A DNA stretch of 64,000 bases from Mycobacterium dioxanotrophicus (GCF_002157835.1 NZ_CP020809.1:3348001-3412000), one strand, 5' to 3'; positions 18,216 to 27,310 are shown, counted from the stretch's first letter. A program made the numbers and translations. The notes: generated from the sequence alone by a model not told the origin.

Positions 18216-19416
18216 TGCCGTTGAGCCAACCCGACCGTAGCCGTTCCGGTTGGGCCAGCGGCGAGAGGTCGGGCATCTCGTCGGCGATGGCGTTGAACAT
18301 CAGGTCGATCGTCATCCTGGCCAGGTTCGCGCCGATGCAATAGTGGGCACCGGTACCGCCGAATCCCACGTGCGGGTTGGGGTTTCGCGAGATGTCGAAG
18401 GTGTACGGATCATCGAACACCTCCTCGTCGAAGTTGGCCGAGCGGTAGAACATCACCACCCGCTGACCCTTCTTGATCGGCACCCCGGAAAGTTCGGTGT
18501 CCGCCAGCGCCGTGCGTTGGAACGACGTCACCGGCGTGGCCCAGCGGACGATCTCGTCGGCCGCGGTGGCCGGGCGCTGCTGCTTGAACAGCTCCCACTG
18601 CTCGGGGAATTCGGTGAACGCCATCATGCCCTGGGTGATCGAGTTGCGGGTCGTCTCGTTGCCCGCCACGGCCAGCAGGATCACGAAGAAGCCGAACTCG
18701 TCGTCGGAGAGCTTGTGGCCCTCGACGTCGGCCTGCACGAGCGCGGTCACCAGATCGTCGCCCGGCTTGGCCGACCGCTCGGCGGCCATGTTCATCCCGT
18801 ACATGATCAGCTCCACCGACGCCGAGATGGCGTCGTTGCCGGCAAACTCGGGATCCTGGTTGCCGACCATCTGATTGGACCAGTCGAAGAGCTTCTTGCG
18901 GTCCTCTTGCGGCACCCCCATGAGCCCGGCGATGGCCTGCAGCGGCAGTTCACACGACACCTGCTCGACGAAGTCGCCGGCATTCTCGGCGGCCGCGGCG
19001 CGGGCGATGGTGTGGGCGCGCCGGGCGAGGTCGTCGCGTAGCTTTTCCACGGCCCGCGGCGTGAATGCCCGCGAGATGATCTTGCGCAGGTGGGTGTGAT
19101 GCGGGGCGTCCATGTTGAGCAGCACGAACTTGCCCTGGTCGATCTGCTGGGAGATGCTGCCCTCGGGGTAGCGGGGCAGGGCCGTCTTCTCCTGGCTGGA
19201 GAAGACGTCGCTGCGCAGCGAGACCTCCTTGACGTCCTTGTGCTTGGTGACGACCCAGAACCCGCCGTCGTCGAAGCCGGTGCCGTCTACGGGCTGCTCG
19301 TTCCACCAGATCGGCGCCAGCCTCCGCATCTGCGCGAGCTCGTCGACCGGCAGGCGCTCGGCGTAGATGTCGGGGTCCGTGAAGTCGAATCCGGGCGGGA
19401 GATTCAAAGTCGGCAT
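18136..19416 (-). CDS. cyp125: CYP125-family steroid C26/27-monooxygenase
   Basis: A 426-aa P450. The N terminus NLPPGFDFTDPDIYAERLP, the I-helix AGNETTRNSITQGMM, the ExxR region and the haem loop FGGTGAHYCIG are close to M. tuberculosis CYP125A1 (Rv3545c) as I remember it. That enzyme oxidises the cholesterol side-chain terminus to start side-chain beta-oxidation. Rapid growers carry more than one CYP125 gene, so this may be a paralogue. A near-consensus KstR operator lies at 19525-19538, about 110 bp upstream of the ATG at 19416, supporting sterol-dependent derepression. Its last 80 bp overlap the small membrane protein gene. Confidence 0.87.
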   Translation of the reverse strand: MPTLNLPPGFDFTDPDIYAERLPVDELAQMRRLAPIWWNEQPVDGTGFDDGGFWVVTKHKDVKEVSLRSDVFSSQEKTALPRYPEGSISQQIDQGKFVLLNMDAPHHTHLRKIISRAFTPRAVEKLRDDLARRAHTIARAAAAENAGDFVEQVSCELPLQAIAGLMGVPQEDRKKLFDWSNQMVGNQDPEFAGNDAISASVELIMYGMNMAAERSAKPGDDLVTALVQADVEGHKLSDDEFGFFVILLAVAGNETTRNSITQGMMAFTEFPEQWELFKQQRPATAADEIVRWATPVTSFQRTALADTELSGVPIKKGQRVVMFYRSANFDEEVFDDPYTFDISRNPNPHVGFGGTGAHYCIGANLARMTIDLMFNAIADEMPDLSPLAQPERLRSGWLNGIKHWQVDYRGAVNGKCPVVHQDQGNQ

Positions 19417-19524
19417 GGCGTGGAGTGCTCCCTCGCGACGACGTTGTGTAGTGTTGTGCCTCCTTGCTACACCACAGTTCCAGCGGTGTGCAGCGGGTTG
19501 CGCAAAGTCAGATGACCTCCATTT

Positions 19525-19538
19525 TGGAACGTGTTCCG
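19525..19538. promoter_or_regulatory. KstR-like operator upstream of cyp125
   Basis: TGGAACGTGTTCCG fits the KstR pattern TnnAACnnGTTnnA at every fixed position except the last. KstR is the TetR-family repressor of mycobacterial cholesterol catabolism. The site sits between cyp125 and the divergent exported-protein gene. Confidence 0.6.
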
Positions 19539-19622
19539 ATTCTGCCGGTGTAACGATTGGGTGGCACCGCCGATGGACCCAGCGCTACCATCAGCCCCTG
19601 GAGTAACAGCGAGAGGCCACCG

Positions 19623-20266
19623 ATGACCGTCGACATCCGAAAGCTTGCGTGTGCGGCTGCGTGCTGCGCGTCGGCTCCCGTCGTCGCGCTGATGATCGCA
19701 GCGGCGGCGTCAGCCGATCCAGGCTTGCCTGTACCGCCCCCGGATCCCGGCGCCGCCCCGACACCCAGGCGGCTGCGCCCGGGCCCCAGGCGGCCGATCC
19801 GGCCGCCCCTGGAGCCCTTCCGGCACCGGCTTCGGGCACCCCGCATCTGGCCAGTCCGGACTCGCTGCCGCCGGGATCGACCATGGATCCCAGCGCGCAG
19901 GACCCCGACAGCCCCAACGTGAGCTATCTCAAGGATCTGTGGCACGCGGTCCAGAACAACGAGATCAGCGGCAAGCAGGCGTTGCTGCTGGGGCTCGCGC
20001 AGCGCAACATGAGCACCCCGATCCCGAATCAGGCGCCCGGCCCGAACGTGCCGCTCTCACCGGGCGACCCGGCGCCGCAGGGCGCACCCGGCCCGAACAC
20101 CGTGGCCCCGGCAGGCCCCGTCCTGCCCGGCGCGCCTGCTCCCGCAGCCGGCCCGGCACCTGCGGCCGCACCGGCTCCGGCAAACGTCCCGGCACCACCA
20201 CCGCCTGCGCCGTGGAATCCGTTCGCGCCGCCGCCGCCCGCCGATCCGGCTCCGCCGCTGCCCTGA
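19623..20266 (+). pseudogene. Frameshifted exported Pro/Ala-rich protein
   Basis: The frame opened by ATG 19623 encodes a signal peptide and the start of a Pro-rich mature region (SADPGLPVPPPDPGAAP), then turns Arg-rich. From about 19,760 the next frame continues as a sensible protein: Ala/Pro-rich, a conserved helix (SYLKDLWHAVQNNEISGKQA) and a Pro-rich C terminus ending at 20266. Adding one base in the C4 run at 19756-19759 would join the two into a roughly 215-aa exported protein. Either this is a recent one-base deletion or a base-call error. Function unknown. Confidence 0.7.
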
Positions 20267-20281
20267 TCGCGGCTCCCGGGC

Positions 20282-22534
20282 TCAGATCGCGGGCGCGCTG
20301 ACGACTGGGACCCGTTCCAGCCGGGCGGGTACGTGCTTGTGCCACGGCGTGCCTGCGTATTCGTCGCGCCACCGCGTGGCGGTGAGTTCGTTGGGAGCGA
20401 CTCCCGGTGTCACCGCGCGGCCTTCGGCGTCGGTGTAATCCAGACCGAATCCGTTGGGTAGTGAGATGTGCCCGGGCAGCATCGCGTCGCTGATCTCCAC
20501 GGTCGCCTCCGCGCTACCCGTCGCCGTGGTGATCCGGGCCCGGTCACCGTCGCTCAGGCCGATGGCGTGGGCATCCTCGACACTGATCCGTAATGCGCCC
20601 TGGGTGTCCCGCTTGCGCCAGCCGGGGTCGCGGAAGATGTCGTTGGCGGTGTAGGCCCGCCGCTCCCCGGCGGAGAGCACCATCGGGAACTCCGCGGTGG
20701 TCAGCGCCGCCTGCATGGTCGGCAAAGCCCTTATGGCATCGAGCATCTCGGGCATGTCCAGCGCGATCTTGTGATCTGCGTGGCTGATCAAGGCGAAGTC
20801 ATCCCGATACTCGTGCACGGTGAAGGTCAGCCCGGACCGCCCGGCGAGGATCGCCTCGAACAGCGCGTTGCCGTCGGTGTGCCCGGCCCGGCGCACGGCG
20901 TCCGGGTACGACATGGCGGTCTTCTGGGCCAGGCCCCACAGCGCCGCGGCACCGGCCAGACCGTCCGGCAGCGTCGGCCCCAGTGTCTCGTAGAGCACGT
21001 ACGGCAGCACCCGGCCCAGCGCTGGATTGGCTCCCACCGCACCGAGAAACGCTGCGGCGTAAGCATCCAACCCCTCGCGCGCGGCACGACGAAGCGGCTG
21101 CAGCTCGGCATCGTCGATCACGCCGACAGCCCGCACCAGCCGGGCCCAGATCTCGGGCTCGGGCAGCGTGCCCGGCAGCGGCTCGAACAACCGGTGGCGC
21201 AGGTGAAACGTGTTGTGCGGGAACTCGAGATTGAAGAACGTCGCTTCGGCCTTCTCGAACTGGTTCGCCGCGGGCAGCACGTAGTGGGCCAGGCGCGCGG
21301 TCTCCGTCATGGCGACGTCGATCACCACCAGCAGTTCCAGTGACTGCAACGCCGCCCGCACCGCCGTCGAGTCGGCGACCGAGTGCGCCGGATTGCTGCT
21401 CTCCACGATCATCGCGCGGAACCGGTCGGGATGGTCGGTGAGGATCTCCTGCGGCACCACGTTCGACGGCACCAGGCCGGCGATCACCGGGGCGCCGGTG
21501 ACCGGGCTACGGCCGACCCCGCCCGAGCCGAACAACGGTGCGAAGGACGAATGCAGGTGCTGCCCACCGCGTTTGGCGAAATTGCCGGTCAGGATCCAGA
21601 GCATCTTGTTGAGGTATGAGCACAGTGTGCTGTTGGGAGCCTGCTGAATGCCGAGATCTTCGAAGACCGCGACGCTGTCGGCCGCGGCGATCCGGCGCAC
21701 CGCCCGGCGCAGCAGGGGCTCGTCGACGCCGCAGCGGGCCGCGTACTCGCGCACCGGCACCTGCCGCAGCACGTCGCGGACCGCATCGGCACCGTTGACG
21801 TGTGCGGCCAAAAAGGTTTCGTCGCACAGGTTCTCCTGAACCAGCACGGCGGCCATCGCGGCCAGGCACCACGCGTCGGTGCCCGGCCGGACCCGCAGGT
21901 GGAAGTCGGCCATCCGCGCGGTGTCGGTGATGACCGGGTCGATGACGATCATCGCGCGGCCGGGATCCTTGGCGATCTCGTTGAGCACCACCCGAGCCCG
22001 CGGGAAACTCTGTGACATCCACGGGTTCTTGCCGACGAACACCGCTACCTCGCAGTGTTCGAACTCGCCTCGGGTGTGCCCGCCGTAGAGGTACGCATCG
22101 ACCCAGGCCTCGCCGGTCTTCTCCTGCGCCAAGGCGTTCGACCGGTACCGCGACCCGATGGCTTTCAGGAACGCCCCGCTGTACGCGCCACCGAGGTGAT
22201 TGCCTTGACCGCCGCCGCCGTAGTAGAAGATCTTGTCGCCGCCGTGGCTGTCGCGAATCTCAAGGAATCTGCCGGCGATCTCGGAAATGGCTGTGTCCCA
22301 GTCGATCTCTTCATACGATCCATCCGGCCGGCGCCGCAGCGGCGAGGTCAGCCGATTGGTGCTGCTCTGGTAGTGGTCGAGCCGCAGCGCCTTGTTGCAG
22401 GTGTAACCCTGTGACGCCGGGTGATCCTTGTCGCCGCGGATCTTGGTGATGGCCCTCCCGTCGGTCTGTACCACGATGCCGCAGTTGCATTCGCACAAGA
22501 TGCATGCGGTGGGCTGCCATTGGTCAACCGTCAT
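20282..22534 (-). CDS. Molybdopterin oxidoreductase (formate dehydrogenase-like)
   Basis: A 750-aa member of the DMSO reductase superfamily. The N terminus carries the 4Fe-4S cysteines (CILCECNCG, with the last cysteine in YTCNKA). The molybdopterin-binding regions follow in the usual order, and the C-terminal MopB-CT domain contains the guanine dinucleotide-binding segment (LPNGFGLDY). Electron donor and acceptor are unknown. It lies 25 bp downstream of a TetR gene on the same strand, an arrangement I recall for Rv0196-Rv0197 of M. tuberculosis. No Tat signal is visible, so it should be cytoplasmic. Confidence 0.85.
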   Translation of the reverse strand: MTVDQWQPTACILCECNCGIVVQTDGRAITKIRGDKDHPASQGYTCNKALRLDHYQSSTNRLTSPLRRRPDGSYEEIDWDTAISEIAGRFLEIRDSHGGDKIFYYGGGGQGNHLGGAYSGAFLKAIGSRYRSNALAQEKTGEAWVDAYLYGGHTRGEFEHCEVAVFVGKNPWMSQSFPRARVVLNEIAKDPGRAMIVIDPVITDTARMADFHLRVRPGTDAWCLAAMAAVLVQENLCDETFLAAHVNGADAVRDVLRQVPVREYAARCGVDEPLLRRAVRRIAAADSVAVFEDLGIQQAPNSTLCSYLNKMLWILTGNFAKRGGQHLHSSFAPLFGSGGVGRSPVTGAPVIAGLVPSNVVPQEILTDHPDRFRAMIVESSNPAHSVADSTAVRAALQSLELLVVIDVAMTETARLAHYVLPAANQFEKAEATFFNLEFPHNTFHLRHRLFEPLPGTLPEPEIWARLVRAVGVIDDAELQPLRRAAREGLDAYAAAFLGAVGANPALGRVLPYVLYETLGPTLPDGLAGAAALWGLAQKTAMSYPDAVRRAGHTDGNALFEAILAGRSGLTFTVHEYRDDFALISHADHKIALDMPEMLDAIRALPTMQAALTTAEFPMVLSAGERRAYTANDIFRDPGWRKRDTQGALRISVEDAHAIGLSDGDRARITTATGSAEATVEISDAMLPGHISLPNGFGLDYTDAEGRAVTPGVAPNELTATRWRDEYAGTPWHKHVPARLERVPVVSAPAI

Positions 22535-22559
22535 GGCGGTGTCCTTCGGGTGGTAGGGC

Positions 22560-23126
22560 TCAGTGGGTTGCTGCCGCCAGCTGCTCGCGCAATTGACGGT
22601 GGATCAGGTCCAGCGGCTTGACGTCGCGGGTCGCGCGGGCGATAACGACCGCGCCTTCGATCGAGCTGATGATCAGCATGGCGAGTTCCTCGGCGCGGTC
22701 GGCCGCCACACCGTCGTCGTGCAGGCGCGCGACGATCTGGGCGGTCCACCGGTGAAATGCCGCGGCTGCGCGCGCCTGAACCGGCGAGTCGCTGTCGTCC
22801 GGATCACCTGCCTCCACGGCGACGGCGACAACGGGACATCCGGCGCGGAAGTCGCTGTTGAGCAGCTGCTTACGGAACCCGGCGATCATGCCGTCGAGCA
22901 GGGCCGCGGCACTGTCTGCCCGAGCCAACCGCGCGGCGATCTGATCGCCTGCGTAATCGATCGCCTCGCACAGCAATTGGGTGCGACCGCCGGGGAAGTA
23001 GTGGTATGCCGAGCCGCGGGGCGCACCGCTGTGCTGCAGCACGTCGGCGATCGCCGTCGGATGTGCGCCGCGCTCGCGAATCAGCAGCGCGGCCGAGGCC
23101 ACCATGCGTTCGCGGGGTGTGGTCAC
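22560..23126 (-). CDS. TetR-family repressor
   Basis: A 188-aa regulator with an N-terminal TetR helix-turn-helix (TAIADVLQHSGAPRGSAYHYF, about residues 24-44) and a C-terminal domain of the LmrA/YxaF type containing GCPVVAVAVEAGD. It is the first gene of an operon with the molybdopterin oxidoreductase (25 bp apart). A perfect palindrome at 23144-23167, 17 bp upstream of its ATG, is the probable autoregulatory operator. Confidence 0.85.
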   Translation of the reverse strand: MTTPRERMVASAALLIRERGAHPTAIADVLQHSGAPRGSAYHYFPGGRTQLLCEAIDYAGDQIAARLARADSAAALLDGMIAGFRKQLLNSDFRAGCPVVAVAVEAGDPDDSDSPVQARAAAAFHRWTAQIVARLHDDGVAADRAEELAMLIISSIEGAVVIARATRDVKPLDLIHRQLREQLAAATH

Positions 23127-23143
23127 GTCGCCACCCTTCCTGG

Positions 23144-23167
23144 ACTATGTATGCAACCATACATAGT
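23144..23167. promoter_or_regulatory. Palindromic operator of the TetR gene
   Basis: ACTATGTATG and CATACATAGT form a perfect inverted repeat of two 10-bp arms separated by CAAC. It lies just upstream of the TetR gene, where the core promoter is expected, the usual position of a TetR autoregulatory site. Confidence 0.8.
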
Positions 23168-23280
23168 CGGGTGGGCGTAGACCAGGGGACTCCAGGCTCA
23201 CGCCGAGGATTGCAGCCACATAGTGGCTGTTATCCTCGGCACAAAGCGGTCATCCGGCCTGTCCGAGCCCGGGCCGTCCA

Positions 23281-24411
23281 TCACACGCCGGCAGCCTCGT
23301 TGAGTTCGTTGAGCCGGCCGGTGGCCTCCAGGTATTCCTGCACCCAGCGTTCGATGACCGCAGAGGTCTTCTCGACCTTGGTGAACTGCCCGACGACCTG
23401 GCCCACCGGGTTGAACGCGACGTCGACACTCTCGTTCGGGTATTTGTGCGTTGCGGCAACCGCCATGCCGGACACCATGTACTGCAACGGCATACCGAGC
23501 GGCTTCGGATTTTCCGGGTTCTCCCAGGCCTCGGTCCAGTCGTTGCGCAGCATGCGGGCCGGCTTGCCGGTGAAGGACCGGCTGCGGACGGTGTCGCGGC
23601 TGGTGGCCTTGGCGTAGGCGGCGTGCTGCACGTCGGTGTGTTCGGATTCCTCGACCATGACCCACTGCGATCCGGTCCACGCACCCTGCGCGCCGAGCGC
23701 CAACGCGGCGGCGATCTGCTGGCCGCTGCCGATCCCGCCCGCGGCGAGCACCGGGACCGGGGCCACTTCCTTGACCACCTGTGGCCACAGCACGATCGAG
23801 CCGACCTCACCGCTGTGCCCGCCGGCCTCGCCGCCCTGGGCGATGATGATGTCGACGCCGGCGTCGGCGTGTTTGCGCGCCTGCGAGGGCGAGCCGCACA
23901 GCGCCGCGACCTTGCGGCCCTCGTCGTGGATGTGCTTGATCATGTCGGCCGGCGGCGTGCCGAGCGCGTTGGCGATCAGCGTCATCTTCGGGTGCCGCAG
24001 CGCCACCTCCACCTGCGGTGTCGCGGTGGCCTCGGTCCAGCCGAGCAGTTGCAGGGCGTCGTCGTCGCTGTGTTCGACCGGCACGCCGTGGTCGGCGAGG
24101 ATCTTGCGGGCGAAGTCGAGGTGCTCCTGCGGAACCAGGGACTGCAGCATGGTTTTCAGCTCGTCGGCGGACATGTTGGTGTCCATGCCCTCGTACTTGT
24201 TCGGGATCACGATGTCGACGCCGTACGGATGGTCGCCGATGTGCTCGTCGATCCAGTTGAGCTCGATCTCGAGTTGATCGGGGGTGAAGCCGACCGCGCC
24301 GAGGACGCCGAACCCACCGGCCTTGGACACGGCCACCACGACATCGCGGCAGTGGGTGAAGGCGAAGATCGGAAATTCGATACCGAGTTCGTCGCAGAGT
24401 GCGGTGTGCAT
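23281..24411 (-). CDS. Nitronate monooxygenase family FMN enzyme
   Basis: A 376-aa TIM-barrel flavoprotein of the NMO/2-nitropropane dioxygenase family. It shows the N-terminal FAFTHCRDVVVAVSKAGGFGVLGA region, IIIAQGGEAGGHSG (phosphate and flavin binding) and AAGGIGSG. The family includes nitronate monooxygenases and NAD(P)H:FMN oxidoreductases; in mycobacteria some members act in steroid breakdown. The start ATG 24411 has GGAGG 7 nt upstream. An exact KstR-pattern operator lies at 24461-24474, suggesting a role in sterol metabolism (inference). Confidence 0.82.
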   Translation of the reverse strand: MHTALCDELGIEFPIFAFTHCRDVVVAVSKAGGFGVLGAVGFTPDQLEIELNWIDEHIGDHPYGVDIVIPNKYEGMDTNMSADELKTMLQSLVPQEHLDFARKILADHGVPVEHSDDDALQLLGWTEATATPQVEVALRHPKMTLIANALGTPPADMIKHIHDEGRKVAALCGSPSQARKHADAGVDIIIAQGGEAGGHSGEVGSIVLWPQVVKEVAPVPVLAAGGIGSGQQIAAALALGAQGAWTGSQWVMVEESEHTDVQHAAYAKATSRDTVRSRSFTGKPARMLRNDWTEAWENPENPKPLGMPLQYMVSGMAVAATHKYPNESVDVAFNPVGQVVGQFTKVEKTSAVIERWVQEYLEATGRLNELNEAAGV

Positions 24412-24460
24412 GCGGGCTCCTCCAAATGGGGGCGTGTGCGAAATCATGATCGAGATCGAC

Positions 24461-24474
24461 TGGAACGTGTTCTA
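24461..24474. promoter_or_regulatory. KstR-consensus operator upstream of the NMO-family gene
   Basis: TGGAACGTGTTCTA matches TnnAACnnGTTnnA exactly. It lies 50 bp upstream of the NMO-family start codon and also within range of the divergent HAD phosphatase gene at 24615. Confidence 0.75.
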
Positions 24475-24614
24475 GTTTAGTACTCCGGCGCGCCGCTGCG
24501 AGGCAGGACCCGGGGAAAACGCGCCGGCATAACCACCGACGAGGTGTCGTCGGGGAACGTCAGTGCTCCATTAAGGATTAGCGGTGTGCGGCCCGGCTTG
24601 GTCTACTTGCTGGC

Positions 24615-25340
24615 ATGGGCCGCACATTGTCGCCACCCGAATCCCTGGCCGAAATCGGCGACGGGCCAGGCGGCGCCCGGGTGGGGGCGTTCTTCGATCT
24701 GGATGGGACGCTCGTCGACGGGTTCACCGCCACGGCCCACGCGGGGCACCGGATCCGCAATCGGCAGGCCGCCGTCGGGGAGATCCTGGGCATCATCGAA
24801 GCCTCGGTGCGCTACCGGCTGGGGCGCATGCCGTTCGAGCGGTTGATCGTGCGGGCCGCGGGCTATCTGCGGGGCGAGTCGCTGCAGGAACTCGACGCGT
24901 TGGGGGAGCAGCTGTTCACCCGGCACATCCTCGACCGTGTCTACCCGCACATGCGTGAGGTGGTCCGGCGCCACCAGGAGCGCGGCCATACCGTGGTGAT
25001 GAGCTCGTCGGCGCTGACCATCCACGCCGAACCGGTCGCGCGTCACCTCGGCATCGATCACGTGCTGTGCAATCACTTCGAGACCGACGGCCAGGGCCTG
25101 CTGACCGGAAACGTGATCCGGCCCATCGTCTGGGGTGCTCGCAAAGCCGATGCGGTGCAACGGTTTTGCAAGGACAAGGATGTCGAGTTGGATCGCAGTT
25201 ACTTCTATGCCGACGGCGGCGAGGACGGCGCGCTGATGCGGCTGGTGGGCCATCCCCGGCCGGTGAATCCCCGGCCAGGCCTGGCCGCGGTTGCCGTCGA
25301 GCGCGATTGGCCGGTGCTGACGGTTCAGCGGGCGCGCTAG
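24615..25340 (+). CDS. HAD-IB family hydrolase
   Basis: A 241-aa HAD-superfamily phosphatase. Motif I is FFDLDGTLVDG (about residues 27-37) with the nucleophile Asp, motif II is the MSSSAL serine, motif III uses RKADAV and motif IV is YADGGEDGALM. The cap subdomain is of the C1 (SerB-like) type. The same domain is found at the N terminus of mycobacterial PlsC-type acyltransferases, but here it stands alone. Likely a small-molecule or lipid phosphatase; substrate unknown. Its stop overlaps the convergent dehydrogenase gene by 4 bp. Confidence 0.8.
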   Translation: MGRTLSPPESLAEIGDGPGGARVGAFFDLDGTLVDGFTATAHAGHRIRNRQAAVGEILGIIEASVRYRLGRMPFERLIVRAAGYLRGESLQELDALGEQLFTRHILDRVYPHMREVVRRHQERGHTVVMSSSALTIHAEPVARHLGIDHVLCNHFETDGQGLLTGNVIRPIVWGARKADAVQRFCKDKDVELDRSYFYADGGEDGALMRLVGHPRPVNPRPGLAAVAVERDWPVLTVQRAR

Positions 25341-26410
25341 AGCCCGAAGCGCCCCTTGCCGGTCACCAGCGGCATGTCCAGGGTCGTCCGGATGCCGGGA
25401 GGCGCTGCCACCACGTCGGGTATCGCGTTGACGATGCGGCCGGCCGCCGCGACGATCGCGGCGTGGTTGTGGTCGCCCTTGCGGCTGCTGGGGCAGATGT
25501 CGACGGCGTAGGACGGTTCCCCGACGATCTCGACGCGATACGACCCGCCCGGCTGGGCGGGCTGCGCCCAATCCGGTCGCAGATCCTCACGTAGCCGGGT
25601 TACGTGCTCGATCACGATCACCGGCGCACCGTTGACCATGCCCCGGATCTCGAATCGCATGGCCGCCACCGTGCCTGCACCGATGTGACCCGCGGCGACG
25701 TCGAAAGACTCTGGTGCGGGCTCCCTTTCGCACACCTCGGTGATGTCGTCGATCTCGATGTCCAACCCGGCCGCCAGCTGCCGGATGGCGGTACCCCACG
25801 CGATGCTGAGCACGCCGGGCTGGAACAGCAACGGCGTTTCGTCGAGCGGCTTGCCGAAGCCCATCACGTCGACCATCACCGTGACGCCGTCGTAGGTCGC
25901 GTAGTCGGCGATCTCCATGCAGCGCACCTGCTGGATGCTCTGGCACGTGCCGGCCAGCGCGAACGGGATCAGGTCGTTGGCGAAGCCGGGATCGACGCCG
26001 GTGATGAACAGGCTCGCCCCGCCGGCTTCGGCGGCCTCCTCGATGCCCGCGATGTACTTGCGCGGCATGAGATGCCACGGGTACTGCAGCACGACGGGCG
26101 CCGAGCCGACGACGTTGATGCCTGCCGCCAGGAGTCGCACCACGTCGGTGATCGCGTCCGGCCCGCGGGTGTCGCCCATCGCGCAGTACACGGCACAGTC
26201 CGGTTTGGCGGCGATCACCGCGTCGAGATCGTCGACCGCGGCGACGCCCGTCGAAATGTCCAGCCCGGCAAGCTCACCCGCGTCCTTGCCGACTTTTGCC
26301 TCGGTCGATACGCACAGCGTGGTGAGCTCGTAGCGGGGATTGGTCAGCAGCCCGGCCAGCGCCAGCCTGCCGACGTTGCCGGTACCGATGTGCGCGACGC
26401 GGATGGCCAT
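25337..26410 (-). CDS. DapB-like NAD(P)-dependent dehydrogenase
   Basis: A 357-aa protein starting with a Rossmann dinucleotide-binding motif (HIGTGNVGRLALAG). It belongs to the dihydrodipicolinate reductase N-terminal / 2,4-diaminopentanoate dehydrogenase-like group, common in actinobacterial sterol and lipid loci. The reaction is not known. The start ATG 26410 faces the FabG3-like gene across a 78-bp intergenic region containing a KstR-consensus operator at 26443-26456. Both genes are therefore probably induced together by sterol intermediates. Confidence 0.75.
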   Translation of the reverse strand: MAIRVAHIGTGNVGRLALAGLLTNPRYELTTLCVSTEAKVGKDAGELAGLDISTGVAAVDDLDAVIAAKPDCAVYCAMGDTRGPDAITDVVRLLAAGINVVGSAPVVLQYPWHLMPRKYIAGIEEAAEAGGASLFITGVDPGFANDLIPFALAGTCQSIQQVRCMEIADYATYDGVTVMVDVMGFGKPLDETPLLFQPGVLSIAWGTAIRQLAAGLDIEIDDITEVCEREPAPESFDVAAGHIGAGTVAAMRFEIRGMVNGAPVIVIEHVTRLREDLRPDWAQPAQPGGSYRVEIVGEPSYAVDICPSSRKGDHNHAAIVAAAGRIVNAIPDVVAAPPGIRTTLDMPLVTGKGRFGL

Positions 26411-26442
26411 GGGATCGAAGTATGCCGACTCGGCGCAGGAAT

Positions 26443-26456
26443 TGGAACAGGTTCTA
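26443..26456. promoter_or_regulatory. KstR-consensus operator in a divergent promoter
   Basis: TGGAACAGGTTCTA matches TnnAACnnGTTnnA exactly. It lies 33 bp from the dehydrogenase start (minus strand) and 33 bp from the FabG3-like start (plus strand), ideally placed to control both. Confidence 0.78.
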
Positions 26457-26488
26457 ATTTGGTCTCTCAGGCGGTAGCCTCAGCCGTC

Positions 26489-27226
26489 ATGGGACGGGTT
26501 GACGGAAAAGTTGCACTGATCAGTGGCGGCGCTCGCGGCATGGGCGCCGAGCATGCCCGCGCGCTGGTGGCCGAAGGTGCCAAGGTCGTGATCGGGGACA
26601 TCCTCGACGACGAAGGCAAGGCCCTGGCCGCCCAACTCGGCGACGCTGTGCGCTACGTCCACCTCGACGTCACCGACGCCGAGCAGTGGGCGGCGGCCGT
26701 CGCGACCGCGACCGACGAGTTCGGCTTGCTCAACGTGCTGGTGAACAACGCGGGCATCGTCGCGCTCGGCCAGATCGGCAAGTTCGACATGGCCCAGTGG
26801 CAGAAGGTCATCGACGTCAACCTGACCGGGACGTTCCTGGGCATGCAGGCCTGCGTCAAGGCGATGAAGGCCGCAGGAGGCGGGTCGATCATCAACGTGT
26901 CGTCGATCGAGGGACTGCGCGGCGCCGCCATGGTGCACCCGTACGTCGCATCCAAATGGGCCGTGCGTGGCCTGACCAAATCGGCCGCGCTGGAACTGGG
27001 CGCCAAGCAGATCCGGGTGAACTCGATCCACCCCGGCTTCATCCGGACCCCGATGACCGAACACTTCCCCGAGGACATGCTCACGATCCCGCTGGGCCGG
27101 CCCGGGCAACCCGAAGAGGTCTCCAGCTTCGTGGTGTTCCTCGCCAGCGACGAATCCCGGTACGCCACAGGCGCCGAGTTCGTCATGGACGGGGGCTTGG
27201 TCAACGACGTCCCGCACAAGCTCTGA
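26489..27226 (+). CDS. fabG3: 3-alpha/20-beta-hydroxysteroid dehydrogenase-like SDR (FabG3)
   Basis: A 245-aa short-chain dehydrogenase. The NAD-binding motif is SGGARGMGAEHARA, NNAG is present (LVNNAGIV), and the catalytic Ser-Tyr-Lys comes from NVSSIEGL and YVASKWA. The segments GAKVVIGDILDDEGKA, VNSIHPGF and ATGAEFVMDGG are very close to M. tuberculosis FabG3 (Rv2002), a 20-beta-hydroxysteroid dehydrogenase. Together with the KstR site upstream, this supports a role in steroid metabolism. ATG 26489 is the start. Confidence 0.85.
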   Translation: MGRVDGKVALISGGARGMGAEHARALVAEGAKVVIGDILDDEGKALAAQLGDAVRYVHLDVTDAEQWAAAVATATDEFGLLNVLVNNAGIVALGQIGKFDMAQWQKVIDVNLTGTFLGMQACVKAMKAAGGGSIINVSSIEGLRGAAMVHPYVASKWAVRGLTKSAALELGAKQIRVNSIHPGFIRTPMTEHFPEDMLTIPLGRPGQPEEVSSFVVFLASDESRYATGAEFVMDGGLVNDVPHKL

Positions 27227-27233
27227 GGGTGCA

Positions 27234-27249
27234 CCGGCCGCGCGGCCGG
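27234..27249. other. GC-only 16-bp perfect palindrome
   Basis: CCGGCCGCGCGGCCGG lies 7 bp after the SDR stop codon. It could act as a U-less mycobacterial terminator, but no T-run follows, so the role is uncertain. Confidence 0.35.
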
Positions 27250-27310
27250 GCGTGCGTCACGGCAGAATGACCGGGCGGCCGCCCGCCGCATCGGTCCCGA
27301 GGAGCCACCC

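Noticed and set aside
27234..27249. CCGGCCGCGCGGCCGG as a standard terminator
   Set aside because: No T-run on either side and GC-only palindromes are common by chance here; listed only as a palindrome.
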